The translations under genes and the position numbers were made by a program. The notes beneath the pieces were generated by a model. That model was not told the DNA's origin. It did not search any database and worked only from the letters and a program-made list of their open reading frames with translations. From Paraburkholderia kirstenboschensis (lineage in GTDB: Bacteria; Pseudomonadota; Gammaproteobacteria; Burkholderiales; Burkholderiaceae), in contig NZ_CAJHCR010000021.1 in NCBI RefSeq assembly GCF_904848585.1, positions 57,154 through 121,153 of the forward strand: a stretch of 64,000 nucleotides of DNA, given 5' to 3'. The stretch's first letter is position 1. Every line of letters starts with the position of its first letter. This document shows, in pieces, positions 46,876 through 56,339 of the stretch.

Positions 46876-47273
46876 GTTCTGACTCTTTGAGCAATGCTGA
46901 ATGGCGAATAATCTGACGTCACTTCACACCATTTTACCGCTGTCAGGTCCCGCGTCTAATCGCGGAACAAGCCTTATTGTTGTGACACCATCCCTAGATT
47001 TTCACAGGATCACCACAGGGAAGCCGCACTCGCCCATTAACGCCGAAGGAACGGTGAAAAACCTGAGATCGGGGATTTCGGTGTAGCGGGAAGTGAGAGT
47101 CATCGCGGGAACCTTCGTGTGCCGGGTCGGCGCGGCGGCCTTTGGGTCGAGTCAACATTTACGGCTGCAAAAGCTACACATGTCGCTCTGTCAGAGCAGA
47201 CGAATGCCCATGATGTCGGATGTTTCGGCAGTTCTTTCCGACGGCAGCTTGGGTCGCCGCCGACGGCTTTTAC
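46876..47273. other. Intergenic stretch, no supported gene
   Basis: About 400 bp that includes the promoter side of the AraC gene. I looked for a second copy of the 21-bp repeat and did not see one. No gene is supported. Confidence 0.35.
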
Positions 47274-47909
47274 CTAACAGTCCCGTCGGGCAGCAGCCGG
47301 CCGAGGCTGTGTGAAAACACGCATCGGTTGCCGCGCGTGGGCCCGTCGGGACGGGGGTGACCGAAACGTCAAGTCGATCCAGGCGGCAGGATCGTCCGGC
47401 GCCAGCCGGGTGGCGCGGTTCGCATACTCCAACGCCCCCGCGATGTCGCCGAAACTCCGCAAACAGTTGCTGCCATTGACGAGCCCCGGTATCACATCGT
47501 TCTCTGCAAGTTGTTGATACAGCGGCAGCGCTTCTGCACGGCGGCCAAGTTTCTCCAGGCAGAGCGCCTCATTCAACGCGGTGGCATTGTCCTGAACGTG
47601 GGTGAGAAAAACGTCGTACGCACGGACGGCTTCTTCATATCGGCGACGCTGCATCAACATGTTGCCCTCTTCCCGCGACCGCTCGTATTCGGGGTACAGC
47701 GGCACGCGAGTTTCGCGTTCCATGGCCCGCTCCGACCGTAAGCTGTACTTCTTGCGCAGCACCAGTGCAAAGACGATCATGCATATCGCCGTACTCCCCG
47801 CGTTCATCCAGAACATCGCGTTCGGTTGACCTTGGTTCGAGGCGAGAATGCGCGCACCGTTCCAGACCAGGAACATCGCGGTGATCCACGGATAAAGAGA
47901 GTGAGTCAT
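47274..47909 (-). CDS. Membrane-anchored TPR protein
   Basis: The ATG at 47909 follows GGAAAACGAC and gives 211 residues. Two N-terminal hydrophobic segments (LYPWITAMFLVWNGARIL and FWMNAGSTAICMIVFALVL) form a membrane hairpin. Then come about three tetratricopeptide repeats (REEGNMLMQRRRYEEAVRAY; ATALNEALCLEKLGRRAEAL; CLRSFGDIAGALEYANRATR). TPRs bind protein partners, so it is probably a membrane scaffold. The C-terminal ~20 residues are Arg/Pro-rich and may be a frameshifted tail. It lies downstream of a small secreted protein on the same strand. Confidence 0.72.
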   Translation of the reverse strand: MTHSLYPWITAMFLVWNGARILASNQGQPNAMFWMNAGSTAICMIVFALVLRKKYSLRSERAMERETRVPLYPEYERSREEGNMLMQRRRYEEAVRAYDVFLTHVQDNATALNEALCLEKLGRRAEALPLYQQLAENDVIPGLVNGSNCLRSFGDIAGALEYANRATRLAPDDPAAWIDLTFRSPPSRRAHARQPMRVFTQPRPAAARRDC

Positions 47910-47943
47910 GTCGTTTTCCGAGGGTCTGTCGCGCGGCGGCCGG

Positions 47944-48222
47944 TCAATGTGCGCCGGATTTATCGTCCGCAGGCGCGAGGGCGCAGTACAGATCGGGCAT
48001 GTACTGAGCAAAAGCCGGATTATCCCTGAGGCTCGCCCTGCTCGACGGCAGCCGCACTGAAGGCACGGCGCGATAGACGCTGACCGCCGTCGGCCGCAGC
48101 GAGCTGACATCGAGCGAGTCTTCTCCCGTTATCGGCATGTCGCCGGCGTGCGCCAATCCCGACCCGCACGCCGCGACGACCGCCATCGACAGCGCTGTCA
48201 GCTGATACGCGTTGATCTTCAT
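47944..48222 (-). CDS. Small secreted protein of unknown function
   Basis: The 92-residue protein starts MKINAYQLTALSMAVVAACG, a good signal peptide ending near LAHAGD. GGGAGACCCGGCA precedes the ATG. The mature part (~65 residues) has no recognised domain and one cysteine near the end (DLYCALAP). It is 34 bp upstream of the TPR gene, and the two may form a small operon. Confidence 0.6.
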   Translation of the reverse strand: MKINAYQLTALSMAVVAACGSGLAHAGDMPITGEDSLDVSSLRPTAVSVYRAVPSVRLPSSRASLRDNPAFAQYMPDLYCALAPADDKSGAH

Positions 48223-48329
48223 TGCCGGGTCTCCCGATTTGCCGTGAGTGCCGTCGTTGCAGCAGTCCCGTCATCCATGCTCGGAGATTCGGCCGGAACG
48301 CCCTTCCGATAGCCTTCCGATCGCTGAAG

Positions 48330-48592
48330 CGCAGCCGACTATCGGCGCGTCTATCGCGTCTGAGCGACCGGTACAGAGTCTGGGTCGGTTCAGAGGGCTC
48401 GATTCCCAGTGTTACCGGCAGAATGTGCCGGCAATGCCGATATGCGTCCAACGCTTCTGCGATGCGGCCTTGCTCACTGAGCGAGAAGATCAGCGAACAA
48501 TGAAATTCCTCATTGAGCGGGTCGTCCTCGACAGGTCGTTCTCGACGGCTCGTCGCGAAAGGCTGGTCAGGGCGGACCAGTTGCGAAGGCAC
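48330..48592 (-). pseudogene. Bacterial transcriptional activator domain (BTAD/SARP-type) remnant
   Basis: The minus-strand frame contains DDPLNEEFHCSLIFSLSEQG, then RIAEALDAYRHCRHILPVTL and GIEPSEPTQTLYRSL. This is the two-TPR core of BTAD domains found in SARP/AfsR-type activators, down to the closing GIEPS...LY motif. No DNA-binding winged helix precedes it in frame, and after RSLRR the frame runs into the secreted-protein gene in another register. A related protein-like frame upstream (48490-48684) is out of register, so the gene is truncated and frameshifted. Confidence 0.55.
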
Positions 48593-48919
48593 TGGAGTTC
48601 GAGCCCGACGCTGGCAATGGTGCGGGTGAATTGGCTATCCGTGTTGTGTTGGATCGAGCAAGAGCGGTTCCGAGTAGCGCACATTTCGCCGCGACACTAT
48701 ATCGTTGTTGCTCGCTCAAGTCGTCCGTACATATGACGAACGGCATATCGCATCGTGGGTCGTCGTGTCTAGACTCAGACTGTTGCCATCAGAATCGTGA
48801 GATTTCCTTCCCGCATTCCCTCGTAAGCGGATCGCTGCCTTGCCGTTGCGCGAATTTAGCAAATCAATGCCCCGCTTTTGCCATTCCGTTGAGCGTCAAT
48901 GTTTCAAAGGTAGATACTC
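48593..48919. other. Intergenic stretch
   Basis: About 330 bp between the BTAD remnant and the lipocalin-like gene. It may contain more of the broken activator gene on the minus strand, but no clear homology can be followed. Confidence 0.35.
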
Positions 48920-49429
48920 ATGCAACGTCGCCGGATCGCTTCGATCGCTAGTGCCGCGTTAGGGGCTTCCACACTTTTCGCCTTCCCATATGCCGGCGCG
49001 CAAGATGCAACGAGCGTCGTTGGCACCTGGAAGCTCGTTTCACTGACGGTCATGAAAAGTGGAAGCCCGGTGGAAATTCTGGGCGACCATGCCGAAGGTC
49101 AACTTGTGTTTGGCGACGATGGGCGCTACACCTTGATCGCTGTACGCTCCAACTTGCCTAAGCTGGCTTCGGGCAACCGCCTTTCAGCGTCGCCGGACGA
49201 AAGCCAACGGATTTTGCAGGGAAGTGTCGCGCATTTCGGAACTTACGTAGTGCAACTCGCGACGCACCAAATCGAATTCCATATTCGGAAGGGAACTTTC
49301 CCAAACTGGGATGGTGAAACACAGGCCAGGCCATTTGTCCTCGATGGCGACCGGCTCACGTACATCACACCGGGCAGCTTTGGCTACGGCGCGTCTACCG
49401 CCGTTTGGCAGCGCGATAGAAACAGGTAG
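48920..49429 (+). CDS. Secreted lipocalin-like domain protein
   Basis: The 169-residue protein has a signal peptide (RIASIASAALGASTLFAFPY, then AGAQ) and then VVGTWKLVSLTVMKSGSP, the typical GxW opening of lipocalin-like domains. GDHAEGQLVFGDDGRYTLIA and FGTYVV continue the barrel pattern. Such periplasmic proteins are usually of unknown function. A weak ribosome-binding region (AAAGGTAGATACTC) precedes the ATG. Confidence 0.82.
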   Translation: MQRRRIASIASAALGASTLFAFPYAGAQDATSVVGTWKLVSLTVMKSGSPVEILGDHAEGQLVFGDDGRYTLIAVRSNLPKLASGNRLSASPDESQRILQGSVAHFGTYVVQLATHQIEFHIRKGTFPNWDGETQARPFVLDGDRLTYITPGSFGYGASTAVWQRDRNR

Positions 49430-49566
49430 CGCACGAGGACTGGCTACGGGAGGATCGAATTGCAACAGCTGCACTTAGCGCCGACGACAAGTTGCGCTGG
49501 ATGATCGCAGAGCAATGGTCCGCTCCCTTGAGGTAGCGCATGAACGCGATTGAGCCGGAGGTCCGA

Positions 49567-50505
49567 ATGGAGCATGCTTTGCGCGCAGCCGTCGTACAAA
49601 CGGGGTCCGCTATGTTCGATGTCGAGCTCACGCTGGCCAAGGTCGAGCGGAACGTAGTCGCGGCGTCGAAACAGGATTCGCAGTTGATCGTGTTCCCAGA
49701 AGCATTTGTCTCGGCCTACCCGAAGGGACTGCATTTCGGCGCTCCCGTCGGCGAGAGGACGCCTGAGGGCAGAGAGGACTATCGCCGCTATTTTGAGAGC
49801 GCCATCGAAGTGCCGTCGGTCTCGACAAACAGGCTCAGCCAGATCGCGGGCGACCTGAAGCAATACCTGATCATCGGTGTGATCGAGCGGGACGGCGGCA
49901 CGCTTTACTGTACCGTGATCTTCCTCGCGCCCGATGGCAGGCTGCTTGGCAAACACCGAAAGCTGATGCCCACCGCGGCTGAGCGGTTGATTTGGGGATT
50001 CGGAGATGGATCGACACTGCCTGTATTTGAAACGCCCTTCGGCCGTCTGGGAGCAGTGATCTGCTGGGAGAATTACATGCCGCTATTGCGCATGGCGATG
50101 TACGCGAAGGGTATCCAGATCTACTGTGCACCGACAGCCGACAGTCGACCGACATGGGTATCTTCAATGCAGCACATTGCGATGGAAGGCCGTTGTTTCG
50201 TTCTCTCCGCGTGCCAGCATTTGCGACGTAGCGATGCTCCGGCCAACTACGCCGCCGTACAAGGCAATGACCCGAACACCGTTCTGATGCGCGGCGGCAG
50301 TTGCATCGTGGCGCCGCTCGGTACAGTGCTTGCCGGCCCCGTATTTGATGAAGATGCGTTACTGGTCCATGAACTCGATCTTGGAGACCTCGCAAGGGGG
50401 AAATACGACTTCGACGCCGTCGGCCACTATGCACGTCCGGATATATTCCGCCTCCATGTGAATGAGGGGGCGACGGTGCCCGTCGTTTTCGAGCAGACCC
50501 GGTGA
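49567..50505 (+). CDS. Nitrilase/carbon-nitrogen hydrolase family protein
   Basis: The catalytic triad is complete: E45 in FPEAF, K132 in KHRKLMPT and C166 in ICWENYMPL. The CWEN sequence around the cysteine is typical of true nitrilases and cyanide hydratases rather than amidases. The 312-residue length fits branch 1 nitrilases, which turn nitriles into carboxylic acids and ammonia as spiral oligomers. GGAGG stands eight bases before the ATG at 49567; an in-frame ATG at 49540 has no such site. It stands alone. The natural substrate is unknown. Confidence 0.92.
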   Translation: MEHALRAAVVQTGSAMFDVELTLAKVERNVVAASKQDSQLIVFPEAFVSAYPKGLHFGAPVGERTPEGREDYRRYFESAIEVPSVSTNRLSQIAGDLKQYLIIGVIERDGGTLYCTVIFLAPDGRLLGKHRKLMPTAAERLIWGFGDGSTLPVFETPFGRLGAVICWENYMPLLRMAMYAKGIQIYCAPTADSRPTWVSSMQHIAMEGRCFVLSACQHLRRSDAPANYAAVQGNDPNTVLMRGGSCIVAPLGTVLAGPVFDEDALLVHELDLGDLARGKYDFDAVGHYARPDIFRLHVNEGATVPVVFEQTR

Positions 50506-51005
50506 CTTTACCTCGCACTTCCTCTGGACAAAAGGGCGAGTTGTTGAATGAAGACGCCATCGCAAGAGCGATGCAGACACTCAAGAAGGAGTAAAGGCGA
50601 CGTGTGAAGGCCGCGGCAAAACCTTTATAAAACACTGAAATTCAAATTCTGGGCGCGTTTACGACAACATTGTGCGTCAGCAAACGACGGCCAACCGCTC
50701 ACCCGGGTTCAGCAACAAACGCCGCCCGAGGTGTGGTCCTCTACGACAGGTGGTCTGCCTCGACAGAGTAAGTCGTGACATCTCGGTGCCATGCCGTTCT
50801 TCGGCGAGCGACTGGTCGATAGTTGAGTGCACCAGTTATCCGAATGTCACAGCGACGCATCAGACGAACGTCCCTTGTTGGCTGCGGATTCAACCGGTCG
50901 TACATATCCGACGCGTGCGACCCTTGCGGAAACTTAATAAGCGAGCGAGAACGTCGGACGCCACCTCCAGATCGAATCGTCCTCACGCTGATCCTGTCGC
51001 GCGGA
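50506..51005. other. Intergenic stretch, no supported gene
   Basis: About 500 bp. A 30-codon frame from a GTG at 50502, overlapping the nitrilase stop, ends ARAMQTLKKE at 50594; it may be a remnant or chance. Nothing else is supported. Confidence 0.35.
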
Positions 51006-51545
51006 TCATCGTACAAACCTCGGGTGTTCCAGCGCCAACTGCAATTGGTGAGCTTGGTCGAGATGGAAAATAAAAGACAGGCGAGACCGGACGAGCAGTG
51101 CCTTCAATTCCGCGTTTGTCGTGGACCGAATGAAGGTGTTTACCAAATTGACGAGGTGCTGCAGGAAGATCACCTCGCGATCAAGGTACGCCTCGTCGAA
51201 CTCGTGAGCTTCGACTGCATTGAGCCTCGCAAGGTCGTCGTAGCTCTGCTGCGCGAGCGCATCGCTAATCGCACTTCGTTGTGGAGTCGCCGCAAGTCTC
51301 TGCATCAATCCAGCGGTTTCCTGGTTGACCCGTTTATGCTCGTCAACCATCCGATTTGCGAAGAATCGTACGCTTCTCGACTGCGTTCTGCGCAAGGCTG
51401 TTTGGCCGGCCGCGATTTCCGCCTGATTCGCAACAAGGATGATGCCGACGATTTGTGCATCGGTCAGACCCGCCTCCTCGCCAAATGCGCAAATTGTCGA
51501 TGCGAGGAGCAGCAACAGCGCTCCAGTGGTACGTTTAACGTTCAT
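51006..51545 (-). CDS. DUF4142 domain secreted protein
   Basis: The ATG at 51545 follows GAGGAGAGCA and gives 179 residues. A signal peptide (KRTTGALLLLLASTICAFG) is followed by a helical DUF4142 domain with the typical opening LTDAQIVGIILVANQAEIAA and the later FANRMVDEHKRVNQE. DUF4142 proteins are ferritin-like four-helix periplasmic proteins. Their role is not established. The frame is open upstream to 51722 but those residues are not signal-like. Confidence 0.86.
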   Translation of the reverse strand: MNVKRTTGALLLLLASTICAFGEEAGLTDAQIVGIILVANQAEIAAGQTALRRTQSRSVRFFANRMVDEHKRVNQETAGLMQRLAATPQRSAISDALAQQSYDDLARLNAVEAHEFDEAYLDREVIFLQHLVNLVNTFIRSTTNAELKALLVRSRLSFIFHLDQAHQLQLALEHPRFVR

Positions 51546-51953
51546 TGCTCTCCTCAAATTCGCGTTCCGGTCTTTAACGCAGCGTTCACTGAGCGCGTCT
51601 ACACCACAGTAGGAATGAGTTGCAGCACCCCTGCCGATGCCGTCCAGTAGGCGCGATGCGCTTGAGCACCGCGTCGAGATCGTCGACGCAAAAACGCGAT
51701 GTGCATCTCGCCTACCTGGCATGGATCGGCAGGTACGTCCGTTCGTTGCTCGACGCCGCCATATTCAGTGGTTCGACTCTCGCGGGGAAGGGTTGCTGGG
51801 ATGGCCTACTTTCGTTAAGCGTTGTTCGACTCCTGCCCGCATGCGTCATCGTGTACTCACGCGGCGGCAGACATGGGCAGGCGTCGAACAACGCTTAACG
51901 CGTGCGGCCGATCACCTTCAGGCAAAGGTGGGCCAAGGGCGACCTGTCCACAT
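51546..51953. other. Intergenic stretch, no supported gene
   Basis: About 410 bp between two minus-strand genes. I see no gene or strong terminator. Confidence 0.35.
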
Positions 51954-52268
51954 TTATGCTCCGAAGTAGTCGAGTTCGGGCGTCACCCGCTGAAGATCTG
52001 CGACCGAGAGCGTTATGCGCTCGCCTGTTGCAGATGCCGCGCCATATTGTTGTACGGCCCTTAAAATTCGGCGTCTGTTCAACTCGAACGCGAGTCGCAC
52101 CTGCTGTACGGTCTCATTGCCAGCGCCAAGCTCTTCGCAAACAACTTCAAATGGTAGCGCGAAGGCGCGGTATCCCCAGCCGAACCCATAGGCGGAAAAC
52201 CACACCGCCGAGTCGGCGCAAAGAATGGGGGCGGCAATGACAGTCCGTGGCTGATCCATCGCATTCAC
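51954..52268 (-). CDS. Small protein, possibly DUF1488-like
   Basis: The 104-residue protein has a central AVWFSAYGFGWGYRAFALPF, then EVVCEELGAGNETVQQVRLA followed by NRRRILRAVQQY. The order (an aromatic beta segment, a Cys/Glu-Leu helix, then an Arg-rich helix) resembles the DUF1488 family, small cytoplasmic proteins of unknown role common in Burkholderiaceae. The match is by eye. It has a normal amino-acid mix and no overlapping better candidate. The ATG at 52268 is chosen for length; a second ATG lies three codons in. Confidence 0.5.
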   Translation of the reverse strand: MNAMDQPRTVIAAPILCADSAVWFSAYGFGWGYRAFALPFEVVCEELGAGNETVQQVRLAFELNRRRILRAVQQYGAASATGERITLSVADLQRVTPELDYFGA

Positions 52269-52949
52269 CTGCGTCGACGATAGGTTGACATTAAAGTGTT
52301 ACACACCGACCTTACAAACGCGGGGTCCTGTCGACACCACGTTACCACTCCGCCGAGATGATTGTCTTGAATCGGAGGTGTGATTTTGCGAATCGGCACT
52401 GACTCGAACGGGTCGCGTCCTGCCGATCTCCAACGGGCAGGACCCGGCCAGCGGGCGTCATTCGCGTGTGCAAGCTCGCGGACATTCGGGCGTCCGCGCA
52501 TCTCGAGAAACGGCCTTTCAGCGACACCGACGCATGTCGCCGCATGCTGCCTTAGCCGACATTCTTGCGCCTACCATGATGCTGACGTGCGCGTTTCCGC
52601 TTTCAGTGCAAAGCGCCAGGGCTGTGGCGCAGTGTTTATTGTGAAAACACACCTCAACGCAAGCTTGTTGAATGCCTTTTTCACCGCCCGCGAGATTGAT
52701 ACGGATCTTGTCCCCGACCTGTCCCTCTTCGATAGCACCTGTTTCATTTCACAGCGTTTCGGCTTTACGGCGAGCAATGATGTCTTGCTCTGCATCGACC
52801 TTCACGGCCAGGCTCACATCTTGTGTGGCACGCCGGTAGTCCAACCGCGATAGCGCACACTTTTTGCTCCCAGAGTGCTTATCGGGAGAGCGACGCGCGA
52901 TAAGGCGCGACGTGGCCGCAGTTCCCCGAGCCGTTAAGGAGGCGTAGCG
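52269..52949. other. Intergenic stretch with one doubtful small frame
   Basis: About 680 bp. A plus-strand frame from a GTG near 52641 to 52853 (opening VKTHLNASLLNAFFTAREID and including DVLLCIDLHGQAHIL) has a natural amino-acid mix but no ribosome-binding site or family; it may be a small gene. AAGGAGGCG just before 52950 is the ribosome-binding site of the esterase. Confidence 0.35.
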
Positions 52950-53969
52950 ATGCGAGGAATAAATGACAAGGTACGTGCTGCAGTTTTTGCCGTGGCGATC
53001 TCACTGCTTTCGGCATGCGGCGGGAACGGTGGCAGTTCGGGTAATGGCAGCGCGGCCACACCTGCAGGCGGCATTAATCTGCAGATTGTCTCTTTCGGCG
53101 ACAGTCTTTCGGACGTCGGGACCTATGCACCGATCGCAAGCGCGGTTGGCGGGGGGCGTTTCACGACCAATCCCGGACAAGTGTGGACTCAGGATGTTGC
53201 GCAATACTACGGAAATACGCTAAGCGCTGCGTACACGATCGACCTCACGCATAAGCTCAGTGCGCAGAGCGGCCTCGGCTATGCGGAAGGTGGTGCCACG
53301 GTGGCAACGCCGGCGAACCAGTCCGACTTTCTAGCCGACGTAATCGGCGACGTCGAAATGCCCGTCAATCAGCAGGTGTCGCGCTATCTGGCCGCTCACG
53401 GGAGCTTTAACGCCAATCAACTGGTGCTCGTCTGGGCCGGCGCGAACGATGTGCTTCGCGCCGGGGCGCTGCCGGCCGGTGCGCAGACCGTGGAGACGGC
53501 GGCTACCACTTTGGCTGGGATTGTCGGGCAGATTGCACAGAACGGCGCCGCGCATATCGTGGTGGTCAATGTTCCAAACATCGGTCTGTCGCCCAGAGGG
53601 CTTGCCTCGGCCGACGGTGGGGCCAACCTTGCCCAGTTGTCGCAACTCTTCAACGGTAGCCTGAACGCGGCCTTGCAAAGCAATGGCCTGCAAGGCAAGG
53701 TCATCCAGATCGATTCTTACAGCTGGCTGAACCAGATCGTCGCGAACTTCCAGGCCAATGGCTTCGCCGTGTCGAACACCAGCGTCGCCTGCGACCCCAG
53801 GAAAACGCCCCATGCCACGGCATTGCTGTGCTCGCCGCCGACCTACGTGACCGCAAACGCGGACCAGACATACATGTTCGCCGACGACCTTCATCCGACG
53901 ACGCATCTGCACGCGCTGTTCGCCCAGTACGTGGAGCAGCAGATCGCCAGCCGCGGTCTGGGTCACTGA
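52950..53969 (+). CDS. GDSL/SGNH-family lipoprotein esterase
   Basis: The 339-residue protein has a lipobox (SLLSAC) and a Gly/Ser linker, then the SGNH blocks in order: block I FGDSLSDVG with nucleophilic Ser, block III GAND, and block V DDLHPT with the catalytic Asp and His. It is therefore a lipid-anchored esterase or lipase of the type related to autotransporter esterases but without a barrel. AAGGAGG lies nine bases before the ATG. A Cys pair late in the protein (VACDPRKTPHATALLC) probably forms a disulfide. Substrate unknown; such enzymes hydrolyse short-chain esters or lipids at the cell surface. Confidence 0.9.
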   Translation: MRGINDKVRAAVFAVAISLLSACGGNGGSSGNGSAATPAGGINLQIVSFGDSLSDVGTYAPIASAVGGGRFTTNPGQVWTQDVAQYYGNTLSAAYTIDLTHKLSAQSGLGYAEGGATVATPANQSDFLADVIGDVEMPVNQQVSRYLAAHGSFNANQLVLVWAGANDVLRAGALPAGAQTVETAATTLAGIVGQIAQNGAAHIVVVNVPNIGLSPRGLASADGGANLAQLSQLFNGSLNAALQSNGLQGKVIQIDSYSWLNQIVANFQANGFAVSNTSVACDPRKTPHATALLCSPPTYVTANADQTYMFADDLHPTTHLHALFAQYVEQQIASRGLGH

Positions 53970-54402
53970 GCCGGGAGAATGATGACTCACCGACAGCATC
54001 GTCGGGTTCTCCGCCATTCTGTCCTATCGCGCCTGGGCTATCGCGCCGAGCAGCGAATGATCGCGGGGAGACGATATCCGACACATGTTTCGTCCTCCCG
54101 TTTATAGCAAGGTTCAGCGCGCGTACCTGCTTTGCAAGTTCGACGTACAACCGCAGTTTCCGGCCAATTCACGGAAGCGAGATATCCGCTTTTACGCCCG
54201 ACGCAAACACGCACGCTGTCGGTTTTTGGACAGACTACCTGCTGCTCGACGGAAGCCAATTAAGTTGAGAGCAGAGAAATGCGTGGCGGATTGCGCCTCG
54301 CATTAGTCTGCATGTCCTATCGGCGCCGCCGTATAACAAACCAAGCTACACAAGCTCAATGCGAACGCAGACGACTGGGGGCGACTTCGAGGAGAAAACG
54401 TC
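53970..54402. other. Intergenic stretch, no supported gene
   Basis: About 430 bp. Frames here overlap on both strands and show no family resemblance. Confidence 0.35.
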
Positions 54403-55779
54403 ATGCTGCCGATTGGATCCTTGGCCGACGCTGCGGCCGAGCTTGCTGCCACCTTCCGAGGGCAGCTCCTGAAACCCACGGACGCCGGCTATGAGGATGC
54501 GAGAAGGGTCCACAACGGCCTGGTCGATAAGCGGCCCGCCTTGATCGCCAGGTGCCACGGCGTGGCCGACGTCGTCGGAGCCCTCGATCTCACCCGCAGG
54601 CTCGGCCTCGAGGTCGCAATTCGCGGCGGCGGCCACAACGTGGCGGGACGGGCGACGATTGATGGTGGGGTGATGGTCGATCTTTCGCCGATGAAGGGCA
54701 TCCAGGTCGATTGGGAGAGCAGAACAGTCTGGGCGCAAGGCGGCGTCACTTGGGGCGAACTCAATCGCGAGGCGCAGTTGCATGGCCTGGCCGTCACCGG
54801 GGGCGTGGTCTCCAGCACGGGCATTGCCGGGCTTACCCTCGGGGGCGGTGTGGGCTGGCTGATGGGCAAATACGGCCTCGCACTCGATAATCTGCGCGCG
54901 GTGGAGCTCGTCACGGCTGACGGCAAGGTCTTGCGGGCGAGCAAGCACCAGGAGCCCGAGCTTTTCTGGGCGCTTCGCGGCGGCGGCGGAAACTTCGGGG
55001 TCGCCACGAGCTTCGAGTATGAACTCCACCCGGTTGGGCCGACCATTACGGGCGGCCCGATCGTCCACCCGATCGAACGCTCCCGCGCCCTGCTCGAATT
55101 CTTCCGCGACAGCACACGATCGCTACCTGATGAGCACACACTGTTCGCATCGCTGACGCATGCGCCGGACGGGTCCGGCACGGAAGTGGCCGCCCTGGTC
55201 ACCTGCCATTGCGGGCCGTTGGAAGACGCCGAAAAGGCCATGCGGCCGCTGAAACAGTTCGCGCTTCCCATTTTGGATGCCGTTGGGCCGATCCCTTACA
55301 CCCAGCTCAACAGCATGCTCGACGCCGCGTTCCCGAAAGGAGCTCTCAACTACTGGAAGTCCAACTTCCTCACAGATCTGAGCGACGCTGCGATTGACAC
55401 CATGATTAGCTGCTTCGCGCGGTGCCCGACGACAATGGGCCAACTGCTCCTCGAACATTTCCACGGTGCGGTTACCCGGGTAGATGTTAGCGATGCGGCC
55501 TTTCCGCACCGCAGCGAAGGCTACAACTTCCTCGTGCTCGCTCAATGGATGCAGCCGGCGCAGACCGGCGCCTGCGTCGCTTGGGCTCGCGAAACCTACG
55601 AAGCGATGCGACCTTTCTTTGCCGCCGGTCGCTATGTCAACTACCTGGACGACGACGAGACGGGCGAATCAATTGCAGCTGCGTACGGTCCCAATTACCG
55701 ACGGCTTCAGCAGATCAAGGCCAAGTACGATCCGACGAACTTCTTCCGCATGAACCAGAACATCCGGCCGCTGGCCTGA
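54403..55779 (+). CDS. FAD-dependent oxidoreductase, berberine bridge enzyme-like
   Basis: The 458 residues contain a PCMH-type FAD-binding domain: AIRGGGHNVAGRATIDGGVM with the His that carries the covalent 8-alpha-histidyl link, then GGVVSSTGIAGLTLGGGVGW. A substrate domain follows, with a C-terminal BBE motif (NYLDDDETGESIAAAYGPNY then KYDPTNFFRMNQNI). The second flavin-linking Cys found in double-linked members is not evident; the matching position reads TGIAGLTLGG. Enzymes of this kind oxidise sugars or alcohols with O2. It stands alone. Confidence 0.9.
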   Translation: MLPIGSLADAAAELAATFRGQLLKPTDAGYEDARRVHNGLVDKRPALIARCHGVADVVGALDLTRRLGLEVAIRGGGHNVAGRATIDGGVMVDLSPMKGIQVDWESRTVWAQGGVTWGELNREAQLHGLAVTGGVVSSTGIAGLTLGGGVGWLMGKYGLALDNLRAVELVTADGKVLRASKHQEPELFWALRGGGGNFGVATSFEYELHPVGPTITGGPIVHPIERSRALLEFFRDSTRSLPDEHTLFASLTHAPDGSGTEVAALVTCHCGPLEDAEKAMRPLKQFALPILDAVGPIPYTQLNSMLDAAFPKGALNYWKSNFLTDLSDAAIDTMISCFARCPTTMGQLLLEHFHGAVTRVDVSDAAFPHRSEGYNFLVLAQWMQPAQTGACVAWARETYEAMRPFFAAGRYVNYLDDDETGESIAAAYGPNYRRLQQIKAKYDPTNFFRMNQNIRPLA

Positions 55780-56339
55780 CGGGATCGTCCCGATGCCGGT
55801 CATCTACTGACCAGCGCGCGCAGCGCTACCTCTTTCATCGAAAGAGTGGTCTCGACGTGGCCGTGAGTGTTCGTGGTGACTCTCGTGGCCCAAGCCAAAG
55901 CGACTACCGCCTCGTGCGGCAGCGGAAACTACGTTCAGAACTACGCTGATCGACCTCGCTGTAAACCGCGCCCCCGCTGGGTCGACCACGCCCCTCCCCT
56001 CCGGTACGACCTGCACATAGGGGCGGATGGCCCCTATTCCGCCTCCTTGAAACCGGACATTCAGAGATGGCTTGGGGCCGCGCAGCGCGAAAGGTTTGGC
56101 CGATTCTTCCGTAGGGCATCTGGCAGGTTTCGAAGTGCACCAGCCGTTCGGATGACCGTTTCGTGGGATAGTCGAGCGGCAAGAATTGGCCGATCAGCGC
56201 CTGGTGCCTGCTGCTTATCGAGGTAGCGCAGCGGGCGAAGGGCGATCAGCTGTACGCGACCCTCTTCGGTCATACGAGGTTCTGCCAGACAGGAGGCTGC
56301 TTCCCGCGGAACAACAATCACCCATTAACCGCTCGCCGA
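55780..56339. other. Intergenic stretch, no supported gene
   Basis: About 560 bp. No frame shows a family. The sequence around 56100-56300 has the look of decayed DNA but I cannot name its source. Confidence 0.35.

Noticed and set aside
55780..56339. Possible decayed gene or intergenic repeat family
   Set aside because: The sequence looks degenerate but no ancestor can be named from sequence alone.
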